64,000 nt of DNA from positions 1,883,064-1,947,063 of the forward strand of contig BCJX01000004.1 in the NCBI GenBank assembly GCA_001600415.1, in the 5' to 3' direction. Source of the stretch: Pascua guehoae (taxonomy: Eukaryota > Basidiomycota > Tremellomycetes > Trichosporonales > Trichosporonaceae). Positions 21,963-37,358 of this stretch are shown here, piece after piece. Every line of letters starts with the position of its first letter. The stretch's first letter is position 1. The notes below the pieces were generated by a model. That model did not search any database, was not told the origin of the DNA, and saw only the letters and a program-made list of their open reading frames with translations. The translations under genes and the position numbers were made by a program.

Positions 21963-22051
21963 CGACCCCGGCCCGAATTGAACGGACAACCTTGAGGACG
22001 AATCGTATCCCAGCGTTGGAATCTCACGCGCTACCATTACGCCACGGGGTC
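21963..22051 (-). tRNA. tRNA-Trp (anticodon CCA) with 17-nt intron
   Basis: The 7-bp acceptor stem GACCCCG/CGGGGTC, a D arm with GGTA loop, the TTCAATT loop and the anticodon loop TTCCAA fit tRNA-Trp. The anticodon CCA is at 22019-22017 and the intron at 22015-21999, directly after position 37; its CGCTGGGA can pair with the anticodon. A TTTT run follows the 3' end. Oddities are an A31-C39 mismatch at the base of the anticodon loop and G rather than the usual A as discriminator base, so a diverged or decaying copy is possible. Confidence 0.75.
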
Positions 22052-22346
22052 CATGCTGGGTACATGAACAGCCCTTGTGCCGGCGCGCCCGCGACGCTCA
22101 CGTCCGAGCCGTCGGATAGCAGTGGCACAGGCGTATCTCGTCATGACGGGGGGCACGTTTTTACCCTTTCTTTGGGTGTGGCTATCAGGTGTGCCGAGTC
22201 GGGGCCTCGTCCGGGGCGGGCTCGCTTTGCGGGTGTGCCTTTGGTCGCGAGTTTGGCATCGCCTACCGTGCGCTTCCGTGTTGTGGTTTGGTGTGGCTGT
22301 GGGGTGAGTACCGAAGAGATCCTTACGGGATGGTGGGGCGTGTCCG

Positions 22347-22607
22347 AGTCGTGCTAGCGCGGATGCGTTCGGGGACATGTTCTGCAAACTCGCGTCTGTG
22401 AATGGGGTGACAACGTGATTGTCGTGACCCGTAGGTTCCGATCAGCCGTCGTGTGTTGCTCGGTAGTTGGCAGGGTGGGGGTGAGCAGTGACGACACTAG
22501 TCGATCTGGTGTCGAAGAGTCGTGCTAGTGCGCGGGGTTAATCTGTCCGGGGACGTGGCCAGCGAATGGAGTGTCCGTGAAGGGGGCAACAACATGGATG
22601 TCATGGT
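22347..22607. repeat. Imperfect direct repeat of ~90 bp, spaced ~165 bp
   Basis: Copies at about 22347-22437 and 22513-22607 share GAGTCGTGCTAG.GCG, CGGGGAC.TG..C.GC.AA, GTGAA.GGGG..ACAAC.TG.AT.GTC.TG. No coding function is seen. Confidence 0.5.
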
Positions 22608-23544
22608 TTGGCTGTGGAGGTGGCGATGTGGCTTGCGACTTGGCGTCGGCGACAGGTTGTCCTAGCGCTGCTTGTTTGCTGATTCCTTTGGGGGGTTAGA
22701 GCCCGGAGTGGGAGTGGGGTTGGCTGAACGAGTTCCCCAGCGACAAGACCCTGGTCGACGTCGCCGAATGGCGTAGAACTTGGCGTATGCGGTTGACACG
22801 GTCAAGTTTTAGACTTTCCTGCGGTAATGTGGTACTCTGTGATGGGTAAGAGGGGTCAGAAGCGAGCTGGGGCGAGTGTAGTAGACCACGGAAGCGTGTC
22901 ACAGCAAGCTGGAGCGGGTGTAATACACCGCACCAGCCCGCCTACTTCCAACTTTCCCAGCTTCCTCCCTGCCATGCCGGTATGCCCTCCAAGGCCTGAC
23001 CACCCCGAGTGGACGCTCTTCGTGCCTTCCCACCCACTCCACGCCGGCGGCCGACCGTAGTCGCAAGGTATGTCCTCGACTCTGAGCGCCGGCGGCCAGG
23101 TATACTGCGTGGAGAACAGAGCGTGTGAGTGAGAAGTAGTAGCCAGCAGTGTACGCCAGACACCTTGTCTTCCTCAGACTTTGCCCAAATGGCAAGTGGG
23201 TATTTCCGCCCTCGACGATCCAGGGCGGACAACATCCTCAGGCTGCGCCTGCTCCAGCGCGACGCCGTCCGATCCCCATCCGTCGTGGGTCGCCAGGTGC
23301 CGCGCGTGTCGTTGATCCATGGAGTGGAGTGGCGCTCAGTTCGTCACTGCGGCGAAGTGCTGACGAGAGGGTTCTCAGGTTGGCTGTACGTGAGGTGAAA
23401 CAGGGCGAGTGGAAGGAGGAAATGAGAGCTCAATCGTAGCCAGAAGACGTCCAAGATGGGCCCACCAGGAAGGCTCCTAGACCGGCAAACAGGCCCCACT
23501 CTTCCCAACTCTATCTCCGACGCCCAGCGCCCGACACCGTCTCC

Positions 23545-23672
23545 CAGCTCCATCTCCCGACTCCACCTCCCAACTCCATCTCCCGACTCCACCTCCCAAC
23601 TCCATCTCCCGACTCCACCTCCCAACTCCAACTCCATCTCCAACTCCAACTCCATCTCCGTCTCCCATCTCC
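23545..23672. repeat. 24-26 bp minisatellite
   Basis: About five units of CCCAACTCCATCTCCCGACTCCAC are arranged in tandem, followed by shorter CAACTCCA/CATCTCC variants. It lies about 260 bp downstream of the DUF7137 gene stop codon. Confidence 0.85.
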
Positions 23673-23928
23673 ATCCTGCCCATCCTCACTTCCGCGTGTG
23701 GCAAATGCTCCTTCCACCCTCGACACCTCAGATCCAAAGGGCCCAACCCTATCCTCCCCTACCACCTACTAGCTGCCAGCCTACTGCGGCCCACCCTCCC
23801 TCTGCGACATTAAACGTGGGTACATACAGCATGGGTCGTTATGCAAAAAGTGTCCGTAACGTGTCTATGGGGGACACGCGGTGCGCGCTGCCCAACCTGA
23901 ACGCGCATGTCTGGAGAGTCCGTGAATT

Positions 23929-24986
23929 TCAACGGCGGAGGACGCCAATCATCGAGATGAGGACGACAATGAGCGAGACAAAGACGCTCAGGCCTGCGGG
24001 CTGCGAGAGGATGTGGAGCGCAGAGCTGCACGTGGGGCACGTCCATTCTGCGGGTGTTAGTACGGGATTGGACTTGGGGGGACAGACGGCGGACAGGACC
24101 ACGCTGGACCCTGCCCATTGCTACACGCGAACAGATGTCCACGCAAACTGGCATTCAGTCTCCACTCACGGTCGTAGGGCACGTACGCCGCCGGCGAGTA
24201 CATGCCAAACTTTGTCCCCGAGTAGGGCGAGAGGTATCCGCCCGTCTGGATGGAACCTGGGCCGCGCTCGTCCCAGATCGAGAGGACGTACGAGGCCGCC
24301 TCGAGCGCGGGCTGGTTGGGCACCTGGCCCCACTCCCAGGGGTTCCATACGACCTGCGTCGCGTTGCCCGAGATGGTGTTGTAGGGCGACGTCGTGGGGC
24401 CGACCGCGTACGTGTTGCCGTTGGCACTGCACGACGCGATCACGGTGAGGGATTTGGGCTGGACGCTGTGGTGTTAGCCGGGGTGCATTGTGGAAGTGAG
24501 GGCAGTTGAAGGTTCGTGGCTGACCGTCCAGCTGGGGCCAACAAACACGCAACAATTTGATACACACTAAAGCGAAGTCATGTTCCACTTGAAGGTAATG
24601 TACTCGGACGGCGCAATCTTGTAATAGCTCGGGCTGCCAGTCTGTGGGGGCTGCAACATGGTGATTCCGCCAGCAGCGGCAGTCATGGGGATCGTCACCG
24701 AGGTCGCGTTGCCGCTCACAGTGCCAGACGCTTGCAGGCTCCCCGTCGGTGTGGGCTGGCCGCTGGTGGCAGAGGGCGACGCCTGGCTGCCGCCCTGGCT
24801 GCTGGCGCTGTTTCCAGCGTTGCTATTGTTGTTACCAGCGTTGCTGCTGTTGCCGGCGTTGTCGTTGTTGCCGTTGTCGTCACCAGCGTTGTCGTTGTTA
24901 CCATTGTTGTCGTTGTTGGTATCATCCTGGCGGGCAACGAGGTGCGGCTCGACGACGGCGCCAGCGGCTGCGACAGCTGCAGTCAT
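23929..24986 (-). CDS. Secreted, probably surface-anchored DUF7137-type protein
   Basis: Three exons (24986-24568, 24465-24170, 24047-23929) join over introns of 102 and 122 nt (phases 2 and 1), giving 277 residues. The N-terminus is short and Ala/Val-rich, as in a weak signal sequence, followed by a dibasic-type LVARQ site. Residues about 20-90 are Asn/Asp/Gly/Ser-rich repeats. The conserved part begins at GGITMLQPPQ and continues through SYYKIAP, TFKWNMTSLYV, ATQVVWNPWEW and SIWDERG to WTCPTCS, and ends with a hydrophobic C-terminal helix. This order matches the fungal DUF7137 family of ascomycetes and basidiomycetes, whose members are thought to be cell-surface proteins of unknown role. 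The longer open frame upstream starts with GTG, so ATG at 24986 was chosen. A C-rich homopolymer lies about 210 nt upstream. Confidence 0.8.
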
Positions 24987-25976
24987 AGTGAACGGATAAT
25001 GCGGAGTGGGGAGTGAAGGGGCCACCAGAGGGGGGCCTGCGGAGGGAACGGGAGGCGGTTCGTGGTCGATGGGGAGGATTGTCGGCCTGTCCCGCCGGTG
25101 TTTGTGCGGTGGCGGGTCGTGAGATGCAGAGAGGTCGTGGTCGCGGGCGCGCGGTGGTGGAGGGTGATTCTAGCGTCTAGGAAGGGTGTCGAGGNGGGGG
25201 GGGGGGGAGAATGTGTCGAGAAGGGAGAATGAGAAAGGTTGGAAAGGACGGCGAGTTTGGATGAGATGTGGTTTGAGAAGTAAACGTGTGGATGAGACGG
25301 ACGGACGGAGCGAGGCGAGTGCCAGTGCCAGTGCCAGGGAGGTGAGGCGAGGGTGGCTGTGCGGTGGGATCCGCTGGGCCACAGTGTGCCATTCCTGGCG
25401 AGCCACCAAGGCAAATTGGCCCAGGGGAAAGCCACGCGACACGGGTCCATCCATCCATCCCCACCCTTTCCTTCCTTGCGTGCCGCCGGCCGGCCACAGA
25501 GAATTCTCACACTTTTTTTCTTGCTCCATTTCTCACTTGCAATCGGCGAGCTCATGCATTCCGCATACGACGCTCCCACTTTCCCAAAGTCCATGCACAG
25601 CGTAGTAGAAACCTCCAACTGCCTTCGTGTCGTTGCCCCCAGGTATGCTCAGTGATGAGGAACGCAAACAATGTGTTAGCGGGTACGGGTGGCGAGGCGA
25701 GTCGGGAAACCTTGAAAAAACTTGATCGTGCCTGGTTTGCCTCTTTTGCCTCACTATGGCCACCCAACCAATGTTCAGGCACCCAAACACGGCGTCTGAC
25801 TGCTCTGCCTGCCATGGGGACGACCTTTGTCAACCATTCATCCATGAACTTGCCATCGTCGGCGCTCGTCACTGTGACGGCCATGCGCGATTCTGTACAT
25901 ACCTATACCTATGCCCTATCTGTATCTACAACGAACAAGTGACCCAATACTCAAATACTGACCAAAGCGGGCTGTA
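24987..25976. other. Intergenic region between DUF7137 gene and TFIIIA-like gene
   Basis: No supported gene. It includes the CT-rich leader of the DUF7137 gene with a C homopolymer (25196-25207, next to an N at 25195). A 110-codon minus-strand ORF at 25552-25884 has a protein-like start but no support. Confidence 0.5.
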
Positions 25977-27682
25977 CTACAACTCGGGCTCCTCACCCGT
26001 CTGCCCGTCTGCGAGGAGCATCTCACGCGTACCCACGTCGTCGACCACGACACCATGGGCCGCCTGCAAGTGCCGGCGCACATCGTAGACACGGTGGAAA
26101 CGCTCCGCACACTCGTCGTCGTCGTCATCGTCCTCGTCTTCCGCGTGCCATGGGCAACCCCAGCGGCGATGGAGAGATCCGCCAGGGAGCATCGCTGCTC
26201 CGGTGAGGAGCGCGCCGAGGTCTTCGTCCGTCTGGGTGTCGGGCTGCTCCTCGTCCCCACCCGGACGATGCTCAATACTTTCGTCGGCTTCATCTGCCTT
26301 GTCCCAGTCTTCCTCCTCTCCGTCCTCGGCACACCAGCCCTGCGCCTCGTGCCGCCTCAGACTCGCGGGGCGGCGGTAAGAGCGCCCACACGTCGCGCAG
26401 GCGTGCCGCTTACGAGCATGGGCGGCTTGGGCGTGTTCGTCGCGCGCGAAACGAGTCTTGAAACGTGCACCGCAGTGGGGCGCACCACAAGCCCATTCCT
26501 TGCCCGCTTCGCCGCCCTGCACGCGGGGAAGCTTGCGTGGCGACTCGGCACCAGAAGCGTGCTCGGAGCGGCGGCGTTTGCGGCGCGATGCAACCTCGGC
26601 GATCACGGGCGGAAGAGGCTCCTCGTCGTCATTCTCCTGCTTGGCTGCAGCGCGGGCCAGGTCGGCCTCGCGCTCGGCGTGGACGCGGAGGTGCTCGCGA
26701 AGCCGCTGGCCAGACTTGAAGGACCGACCGCCGCACTCGGCGTGAGGGCACGTCGGTGGGTGCGCGTCCCGGATATGCGACTGGAGCGCGGACCAGACGG
26801 GGAACATGGGCATGTCGTCGCCGTGGGACGGGTGCGAGCACATGTATCGCGTGGCTGGCCGTCAGCAGACGTTCCGGAAGCGTTGCAGAGAAACTCACGG
26901 TCGTGTGTCTTTTCATGTGTCCGGAGCTGTTGTTTTGTCGCAAACGTCTTGCCACAGTTCTCGTGGGTGCACGGCCACGGCTTGGATCCCGCGGGCATGT
27001 GTTCAGCAGCGTAATGTTCGCGGAGGAGATGCGACTTTGGAAACGTCTCGTCACACTTGTCGCAGGCGTGCGATTCAGTGTTGTTGTGGGCTTCCTCGTG
27101 TCGCCGGAGATGGGTCGCTGTCCAGAACCGCTTCCCGCACTTGTCGCGCGGGCACGTGAATGGCTTCTCATCCTCGTCGCGGTGGGTGCGCATGTGCGCT
27201 GTGAGATGCGACGCGCGGAGGTATGTCTGGTCGCACTCGGTGCAGGCGTGGGGGCGCTCGCCCGTGTGGGTAAGCTTGTGCTCCGCCAGGCGCGAGGGCT
27301 TAAAGTACGCCTTGTCACAGCCTGGGTGGTCACACGCAAAGCGGCGCTCGGTGCGTGACGGCGGGCGCGAGGGCACGCGTGACGGTGGAGCAGTGGGTGT
27401 TTTGGGAGCCGAGGTGGGCGCCGGGGGAGGCACCAGAGGCGCTTCGGACGGAGCATCGGGTGACTTGGAGGTCTTGGGGGTGCGTGGAGTGCGAGAAGGG
27501 GCGGGAATCGCTCCTTGTTTTAAAGGCGACGACTTGCGCTGTCTGGTGGGCTTTCCCCGGGATGAAGGCTTGGCCGGGGAAGCGCTCCTGGAACGGGGAG
27601 GGCTCAGTAGTGAGCTCATGGAAAGCGACCGCGAGCGGCATGCGCGTAGGGGCCGCGGAGCGGCAATCGTCGGAGTTGCCAT
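25977..27682 (-). CDS. Ten-finger C2H2 zinc-finger protein, probable TFIIIA
   Basis: Two exons (27682-26899 and 26854-25977) join over a 44-nt intron, phase 1, giving 553 residues. A Ser/Pro/Lys-rich N-terminus (1-110) leads into five closely spaced C2H2 fingers (about 115-255, the first as CDHPGCDKAYFKPSRLAEH). A sixth finger sits across the splice junction, a seventh follows (CPHAECGGRSF), then a charged linker of about 75 residues with KRRRSEH, fingers eight and nine (CGAPHCGARF, CATCGRSY), an acidic region and a tenth C2H2-like unit interrupted by an Asp run. Nine or ten fingers with an insert between late fingers is the layout of fungal TFIIIA, which binds the 5S rRNA gene and 5S rRNA and recruits TFIIIC for Pol III. 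The gene is divergent from CHO2. Confidence 0.75.
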
Positions 27683-28650
27683 TGTAAGTGGCCGCCTGGA
27701 TTGGCGGCCGTTGGAGTGTAGTGGTGGGAAATGATGGGCGACAGAGGAAGGAAAAGGAACGCGTTTCTGTAAACAGACACAGTCATGGACAGACTTTTGC
27801 TAATGTTGGGTGGCGGGACGGCTGACAATTGCGGGGTAAAATGACACGTCATGGGAGTATTATCAGGTCTGTTTTTTCGGGGGCCGGAGAACCATGGGGT
27901 GGCAAAAGGGTTTGTCACAGGCCTAAAAGGGCCAGCCAGGCATGGGGCCAGGCAGCTGCAGGCAGGGGTGGACCACTTTTCGGCCGTATGAGGGAGGGCG
28001 GGTACAGAGTATAGCCAGGAAAGCGGCGACGACAAGATGGATTGCATTTTCATGATTGGCGGCATGGCGCGGCATGGCGTATGGGCGCGCGCGTCTCTTT
28101 GACAACCTCACAGTGGTGGTGGCATGTGCAGCCCAAAAGCCACAAGGGGAGGGGAGGGAGGGTGCCAACAGGTACAGGTAACACAGGTGCAACAGGTAAG
28201 CCACCCTTTTCCCCCCACGCAACCCAGTGTTCAGTGTTCCACCGTCCCAGCGCATATCCGCAGCACGCGTAATTGCAGCACCACCCACACGGCCACACTC
28301 CCATGGTTAGCCAGCGTACATACGCCAGCGTGCGTGCGCCAGCCTATGTATGTACGTACTGTACAGTAGCGTGGGGCAAGGGGCCAAAGTGTCAACGTGT
28401 CAACCAGCCGAGCCCTTGGCCGAGTAAAGCAAAAGGACGGATGCGACGTGATTGTGCCTGGCCAAGAGAGTCATTCATTCGAAACCGGCACCTGCACCGT
28501 GGTACCGTGGGTGGTGTGCGAGCGGGCTCTATTGGCCGACCCATCTGCCACTCGCCACGATACCATCCATGTCACACGACTTTTTCCTCCATCCTCTCAT
28601 CTCTCCATTCTCAAATCTCTAGCTCATCCTAGAGAACCCCCCCTTTGCAA
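27683..28650. other. Divergent promoter region of TFIIIA-like gene and CHO2
   Basis: A 968-bp shared upstream region with no gene. Visible are a GTACAGGTAACACAGGTGCAACAGGTAA-like repeat of ACAGGT near 28170-28200 and a near-palindrome GTACGTACTGTACAGTA at about 28351. Confidence 0.6.
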
Positions 28651-31600
28651 ATGGCAACAACTGCGCCCCCGGGCGCCGCTGCGCCGATGCCCGCGCTCTC
28701 CGAGCCGCGCACCACGCTCCGCCACCGCAAGACTGCCGCTGCCGCCGACGTCGACTACCGTGCCGACGATGAGCGTGAGCCGGCCGACACCGAGGATGAC
28801 GACAAGTCCAAGGACCACGTCGAGGTCAACTGGGGAAAGACACCCAGTGGCGAGGGTGAGCCGCAACTGAACCAGCCACAAGCAAGAGAGACCATTGTCG
28901 CCTAACCATCTCCTTTACAGTGTTCCGCGTTCCCGAGACGCATTCGTTTGTGCACACTCTCCTTCACACCTTTACGCGCTCGTCTCTCACGCGCTGGACG
29001 ACGTTTTCGCTCGTGGCCCAGCCGGCTCTCTTCTTCCTGCTCGCGGGCTACCCGACGCTGCGTTCCGTCTTCTTCCTGGTCTACTTTGCATTCTGGCGTA
29101 CCGCATACGACTTTGGCTTTGCGTGGATTCTCCGCCGCCAGAGTGAGAAGAAATGGGTCGTCCGCTCGCTCCGTCAGTGGGGTTGGCTCGACACCAACTC
29201 TAGCAACGAGGAAGGACGCGCGTGGGCGCGCTGGTGGAAGCGCGAGCTTGAGATGAAGATGAGCGAGGGATACACCTGGGAATCTGTGCCCCAAGAGTAC
29301 AACGCGTGGCTCATCTTCCGTCAGCTCGTGGATATCGTCCTCCTCAAGTGAGTCACTACACGGAGATGCGCCCTTTGCGGAAGTTTGATTGCTTACTTTA
29401 AGCGACTTTGTCTCATACTCGCTGTTTGCGTGGGCCAACCTCAACTTCCCGGCCAACCAAGGCCCAGTGACGCATGTGCTTCGCTGGATGCTCGGCTGGT
29501 CGCTCATCGTGTTCAACCTCTGGGTCAAGATGGATGCCCACCGCGTCGTCAAGGACTATGCGTGGTACTGGGGTGACGCATTCTGGCTCATGGTCATGCA
29601 GCACGACCTCGTCTTTGACGGCGTGTACGAGATTGCGCCCCACCCAATGTACTCGGTCGGTTATGCGGGCTACTATGGCCTTTCGATCGTTGTGGGGTCG
29701 TACACTGTCTTGTTTGTGTCCCTCGCGGCGCATGCGGCTCAGTTTGCATTCCTCTTGTGGTTTGAGAACCCTCGTGAGTGTGGAGTGTGTCAAACAAGAA
29801 TGACTCTGTGCTGATTGCCCCCTCCCCAGACATTGACCGCACGTACGGCGGGGCAAAGAAGCCCCTCGCGGCGCGCGTCCCCCTCGAGACCGAGGTCCCC
29901 ACGACCATTCCCGTCTCGTCGGCTCCGGCTCTTGCGACTGATGCGACTGCCGCTGCTACCAATGATGCGCTCGTGGCCGAGACTCCGACCCCGCCCGCCA
30001 CTGAAGGCGAGACCGAGACAGAGCCCGAGATTCCTGATCTTCCGGAACAGGACGAGCCGGCTGTTCACATCCGGTCCAACAACAGCTCGCTCAGCAGTGC
30101 ATCCAACCGGGCCCTTCGCAGCCGCGCCCTCAGCACGACCATGCACGACCTCACTCACCGCTTTTTCCGCAAGCCGGCGGTTATTCTGTCGCGCATCGAT
30201 CCTTTCCGGTGAGTCAAGGTGGAAGCGACATCCTAGCTCTTGAGACAAGTGGAGTGATATCCTAGGTCTAGAGTCAAGGTGGAGCGATATTCTGGCCGTG
30301 TGTGGTTCCTCGTCTCGTTCAGAGTGGTAGCCCCGCTGTGTTGGCGGATACTCTGGAGCGATGTGCATGACTGCACCACCACCACTAGCCCGCCCTCCCT
30401 CCTGTCATCGCTAACAGTCCAGTGCCACAGACTTTGCGCTCATTCTGCTCTCCACCTACGCTCTCTTCTCGCTCATTCCCGCCCTGCCACCCCAGCTCGG
30501 CCTTGCCGCTCACTTCCTTCACGCCCTCATGTGGCGTACGTTCCACTCGTTCGGCCTGGGTCTCCTTCTGCGCGCGCAGTCCAAGACCAAATGGTACATC
30601 CGCCACTTCCTCAAGACCTACTCGTACCCGGGCGACACTGCCACGGACCGCGACGAAGAGCTCGGTGAAGCCAAGACGGTCGTTCGCCGCGCGACGGAAG
30701 AGGCGTTCCAGAACTGGCAGGTCGGCTACAACATTTCGCTCGTCATGACGTACATTTCGTTCGCGGGCCTCGCCTGGAAGACGTACCACCTGCCGAGCGA
30801 CTGGACTATTAGTGGCACCATTCTGCGCCATGTCCTTGGTGCGGCGCTCGTCGCGCTCCACGTCTGGTCGGCCGTCTCGATTCATGAAGTCCTGGGCGAC
30901 TTTGGTTGGTTCTACTCGGACTTTTTCCTCTTTGACCAGGTGCCGTCGCGCCTCGCATACACTGGTATCTACCGCTTCCTCAACAACCCCGAGCGTACTC
31001 TTGGTGGCGCGGCGTTCCTGGGCCTCGCGCTCATTTCCAACTCGCGCCTGGTCCTGACGCTCGCCCTCTTTTCGCACCTGAGCCACTGGTGGTTCCTCTC
31101 GTTTGTCGAGCGCCCGCACATGGAGCGCCTGTACGGCGACCGTCTCCGCAAAGACGGCGGTCTCACAAAGACTGTCAAGTCGATGGGCAAGAACCTCGCC
31201 AATAAAAAGTCGATGCCGGAGATTAACGAGATCAAGCGCTACGTTGACGAGGTGCGCGACTCTGTCCAAAAGGTCGAGTACAAGGTGCACGAGGCGGTCG
31301 AAGACTTTATCGAGCACGCGCGCCCGCGCTTTGCCGAGCTCGTCGACGACACCAAGAGCCTGATTGAAAAGTCGCGCGAAAAGATGACGATTACCCGTGT
31401 CGCCAAGGATATCTCTGAATACGACACGTCGCGGTACTCGATCACGGTCGCGTCGTCGTCGTCGTCGGCCGCCAACCGGTTCCATGTGGGACAGCCGATC
31501 CGCGTGTCGTGGACTGCGCCGTCCAACCACTCGCGCAAGGACTGGATCGGCATCTACCGTCTCGGTTCGGCAAAGTCGCAGCTCATTACAAAGATTTCGT

Positions 31601-32560
31601 CAAAGGGCAAGTGGGTGCCCATTTTCGAAGAAGAGTACGATGGCGAGGAGCAGGCCCACCTGCAGCCCGCCGAGCAGGTGTCGCAGGGCGACGCGGGCAT
31701 TGCCACTTTCCGCGGCAACCGCCTCCCCTGGGCACCTGGGCAGTACGAACTGCGGTACCACCACGACGGCAAGCACAATGTCATGTCGATTGTGTCTCCC
31801 ATTGAGATTTATGGTAAGTACAACGAGTTTTCACAGTAGCTGACAAACAGTGAACAAGCCGCAGCCCGCCGAGATGCACTCGTACCCGGCAGTGCACGAC
31901 ACGCTGCTCAACATTGTGTGCCTTGCGCTCGACGCCAACCCGGCCCTCGTGCCGCGCTCGGCGCGCAAGCTCGCCAAGGCGTCGGTCGACGGCCACATTG
32001 CGTCGCCACCCTCGAGCTCGTCTCGTCTGCCTTCTGACGCACCAGCGCGCTCCTCCCTCCCGCTCGACGCGGGTGTGGCGGGCGTGCGCTCAGGTGTCCC
32101 TTCGGAAGCGGGCACGGCGTGGTCGAGCTCATCGGGCCTGCCCTCGCCGCCCCAGTGGCCGCGCTCCCTCCCTGACGAGCCTGCAGGCTCGCACGGCACC
32201 AACCCCAACCCAACCACCCGTCCGGCGGCCAACGCGATACGCTCGCCAGCCCTCGGAATCGTAGAGTTAGCCGCCGAGCTGCACTCTGAGGATACGAGCA
32301 TGAGCGGCTCGGCATCGGCGTCTGGCGGCAACCACGATGCAGCCGACGAACCCCTCGATCCAGACGACTTTGTCATTATGGATGAGACGCAGGCGAAGCG
32401 CATCACGCAGCTGTGCGAGTGGACGTTTGGCGTCGAGCTCTCGCAGCACGTTGTCGTTGCAGACGCCAATGTGCGCGCACTCGCGCGCCGCGTCCTGGGC
32501 GCACGCAAGCTCATTGATGGCGAAATTCCCATCCCAGACCCGGCCACTGCGGCCGCGTAG
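28651..32560 (+). CDS. CHO2: Phosphatidylethanolamine N-methyltransferase
   Basis: Catalyses the first SAM-dependent methylation of phosphatidylethanolamine to the monomethyl form, the entry to phosphatidylcholine synthesis in the ER membrane. Six exons (28651-28855, 28921-29347, 29403-29773, 29830-30208, 30423-31813, 31851-32560) keep phase throughout and give 1160 residues, somewhat longer than yeast Cho2. After a charged N-terminus, the first membrane/methyltransferase half (about 70-335) contains [20 protein letters not shown] and [16 protein letters not shown] polar linker (335-460) leads to the second half, with [20 protein letters not shown] and [18 protein letters not shown] helical stretch and a beta-rich domain with WIGIYR complete the Cho2 pattern. 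The last 235 residues are Ser/Pro-rich. Intron 4 is 214 nt, much longer than the others. Confidence 0.95.
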
Positions 32561-32788
32561 GTTGGCCATCTGGCCCCACCCTCACTCCCCTCCCATCTCC
32601 GCGTGTGATAGCGGCACGCTGCCCGCACCCCCACACCGCACACCCTCCCTTATCTTGCCCGTATCTGTCGCGAATCTCACAGCCACGTGCCCTCGCTAGA
32701 TGCATACCGTGTCTGTTGCATCTTATTTTCTCCTTGTCTAACACTTATTTTCGGGCATGGCATTTTACCCGTCTAACACTCTCTACTC

Positions 32789-35937
<3,149 letters not shown>

Positions 35938-37358
35938 GGCGAGAAATCTACTGGTGAAGAGAAGTGAAGAAGACAAGGTCGATCAACCACTCGTGATAAA
36001 AAGTCGGGTCAAGGGCGGTGCCTGCTGTCACGTTGGCATGGCACGTATGGCACGCTGCACGCTGCGCACTCAATCTCAACACGCACCTGGGGTGACGGGT
36101 AAGCGTCCCGCATGACGACAGACTGGCAGTCACCAAATGGACGCGTCTGGGCCTGGACCACAGGCCAACTACGTCATAACCCGTCCGAGTCCCACTTGCC
36201 GCCGGGACTTGCCGATCGCAAAAGCCAACAACTCAACGGGTGCACAAGAGTAAGCGCCGTGCCATGCATCTTGGCTTGTTGACATGCTCACACAGGTGTA
36301 GCTCGAGCTGTACAGAACAGAAGATGCGTCTCCGGTGATGCATAGGTGGGTCAGTTGGTGGTGACTGACCCGCCCAGTGGCTATTCTGGACAGCTTGGCA
36401 GTGACCAGCGACCAGACGACCCGTGCGGACCCGACGCCTGGGCCCCAGTACAGTGGCCCAGGGCGGACACGTGTGATGCGGGCTTATCGCAACTCCTCCA
36501 GATGACGGTTGAAGACGGAGCAAGGCTTCTCGCTATCGGCTCGTAGTGATGGGTTCTTGGGTGCTTACATCATAACTGCGCTTGGGGCCGGCGTATCGTG
36601 TGTTCCCTGAGCCCCTGCAAGAGAAGACTCTGTTCGCGCGCAATGACCCCCTAGTCTACGGCTACGTTATCGCCTGTTGCCTTGCCAAAGGTCTTCGGCG
36701 CTCGGCGGCGCGGTCTGCGGCACACGCACAAATGCTACCCATGCAGGCGTATTCGGATTCGGAGGTCTTGGCCATGGTGGGCACGTACACAGGCTGAGCA
36801 CGGACTGTCTGTCTCTCTCTCTGGGTCAATCCCAGGGCCACATGTACCCCCGACTGGTATCTTCTGCGTGCCGTCGTGCAGTGCCCGCCCCTCGCGCGCC
36901 AGCCCAACTTACGAGCGCATCTGTATTGCGAGTAGCGGGGGCGGGGGGGGGGGGGACGACTTCCAACAAGCCAAAGTGTCGTCACTGCGCAACATGTCGG
37001 CGCTGTTCGCTCCCTCGGACAGGACGCAACCTGGACACCGACACACACACGGCGCCCTCCCGTGCGTTCCTGAAGTGCCCGCACGAGTGGCGGCCACACC
37101 CTCAATTGGTTGCCCTTGAATACGTCTTGCGATGTGCGTACGTCTGCCACACCCTCGACTCACTCTTGGAGAGGTTATAGACCTCGTTCTAGAGATAGGT
37201 TGACCAGGGTGGCGCCCACCAGTCCCGATCGCGCCACTTACGCACGTATATTCCTTGTCAGCGAGCGCGGATTCCAGTGCGCGTCGACAAAGTTGTCGCT
37301 CGAGCCGCTGAGCGGCTCTCGGGGCGGCTCTCAAAACCCAAATGCATAATGGATAATA
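35938..37358. other. Intergenic region
   Basis: No supported gene. A 13-bp G run lies at 36943-36955. Overlapping open frames of 60-170 codons on both strands have no recognisable features. Confidence 0.5.

Larger units (their letters stand above)
22052..23928. other. Intergenic region with repeats
   Basis: No supported gene. It holds a duplicated segment at 22347-22607 and the CCATCTCCCGACTCCACCTC minisatellite at 23545-23672. Open frames over the minisatellite are low-complexity artefacts. Confidence 0.5.

Noticed and set aside
23456..24448. 330-codon plus-strand open frame
   Set aside because: It crosses the minisatellite and is antisense to the last two exons of the DUF7137 gene.
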